A stretch of DNA of 64,000 nt, taken from the NCBI RefSeq assembly GCF_017813365.1, contig NZ_JAGIZA010000001.1:310001-374000 (forward strand). The letters run 5' to 3'. Numbering within the stretch: the first letter of the stretch is position 1; each line of letters opens with the position of its first letter. Shown piece after piece: positions 61,629-64,000 of this stretch. The DNA comes from Roseomonas indoligenes (GTDB taxonomy: Bacteria; Pseudomonadota; Alphaproteobacteria; Acetobacterales; Acetobacteraceae). Made by a program: the position numbers and the translations under genes. The notes below the pieces were generated by a model. The model was not told where the DNA came from, did no database searches, and saw only the letters and a list, made by a program, of their open reading frames with translations.

Positions 61629-64000
<2,372 letters not shown>

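Overview
The window is very GC-rich, densely coded DNA, with many 4-bp ATGA/GTGA gene overlaps and frequent GTG or TTG starts. The gene content suggests an alphaproteobacterium close to Acetobacteraceae (Roseomonas-like): a fused shikimate kinase/3-dehydroquinate synthase (aroKB), aerobic-type cobaltochelatase genes cobS and cobT, two Bug-type tripartite-tricarboxylate binding proteins, and many alpha-proteobacterial housekeeping proteins. This placement is inference from gene content; no rRNA or other marker RNA is present. I found no tRNA, rRNA, CRISPR array, insertion sequence or prophage.

Layout. 1-31 kb is mostly core genome: cvpA-purF (partial), a DUF2726 protein, radA, an MHYT-PAS-GGDEF-EAL regulator, two spore-photoproduct-lyase-like radical SAM proteins, an orphan ABC-2 permease, a histidine phosphatase, a SYLF protein, an MFS exporter, an SDR, a HAD hydrolase, a DUF4743 NUDIX protein, an ATM1-type exporter, a small unknown protein, rpmB, a degenerate histidine-kinase-like ATPase, a phytase-like esterase, cobS-gst-cobT, a J-domain protein, bolA, an alpha/beta hydrolase that appears to start at CTG, a DUF2889 protein, aroKB, a 48-residue membrane peptide, xerD, an AraC regulator, a DUF2000 protein, accA and a small lipoprotein.

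31.6-45.7 kb is the most unusual part: a divergent, translationally coupled sugar/inositol gene cluster. Leftward run inositol-3-phosphate synthase, a histidine phosphatase, two CgeB-type glycosyltransferases and a large protein that looks like a phosphoribosyltransferase-like domain joined to a kinase-like domain. Rightward run two NAD-dependent sugar epimerases, a GT4 glycosyltransferase, a third CgeB-type glycosyltransferase, a methyltransferase, a glycosidase-like protein whose TIM-barrel strands appear circularly permuted, an MDR dehydrogenase and a Gfo/Idh/MocA dehydrogenase. Together they could build and modify a small inositol- or sugar-derived glycoside, possibly methylated; the product is unknown.

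45.7-60.4 kb is catabolic and transport DNA: a PHB-depolymerase-like esterase; a small protein with a strong terminator; an IclR regulator divergent from an acyl-CoA ligase / thiolase / two acyl-CoA dehydrogenase operon in the order of pimABCD; a perfect 10+1+10 palindrome between them as the likely operator; two Bug receptors flanking an exported argininosuccinate-lyase-like enzyme; a VOC protein; and a nitrate/sulfonate-type ABC importer. The window ends with an unrecognised helical protein and the C-terminal part of secA.
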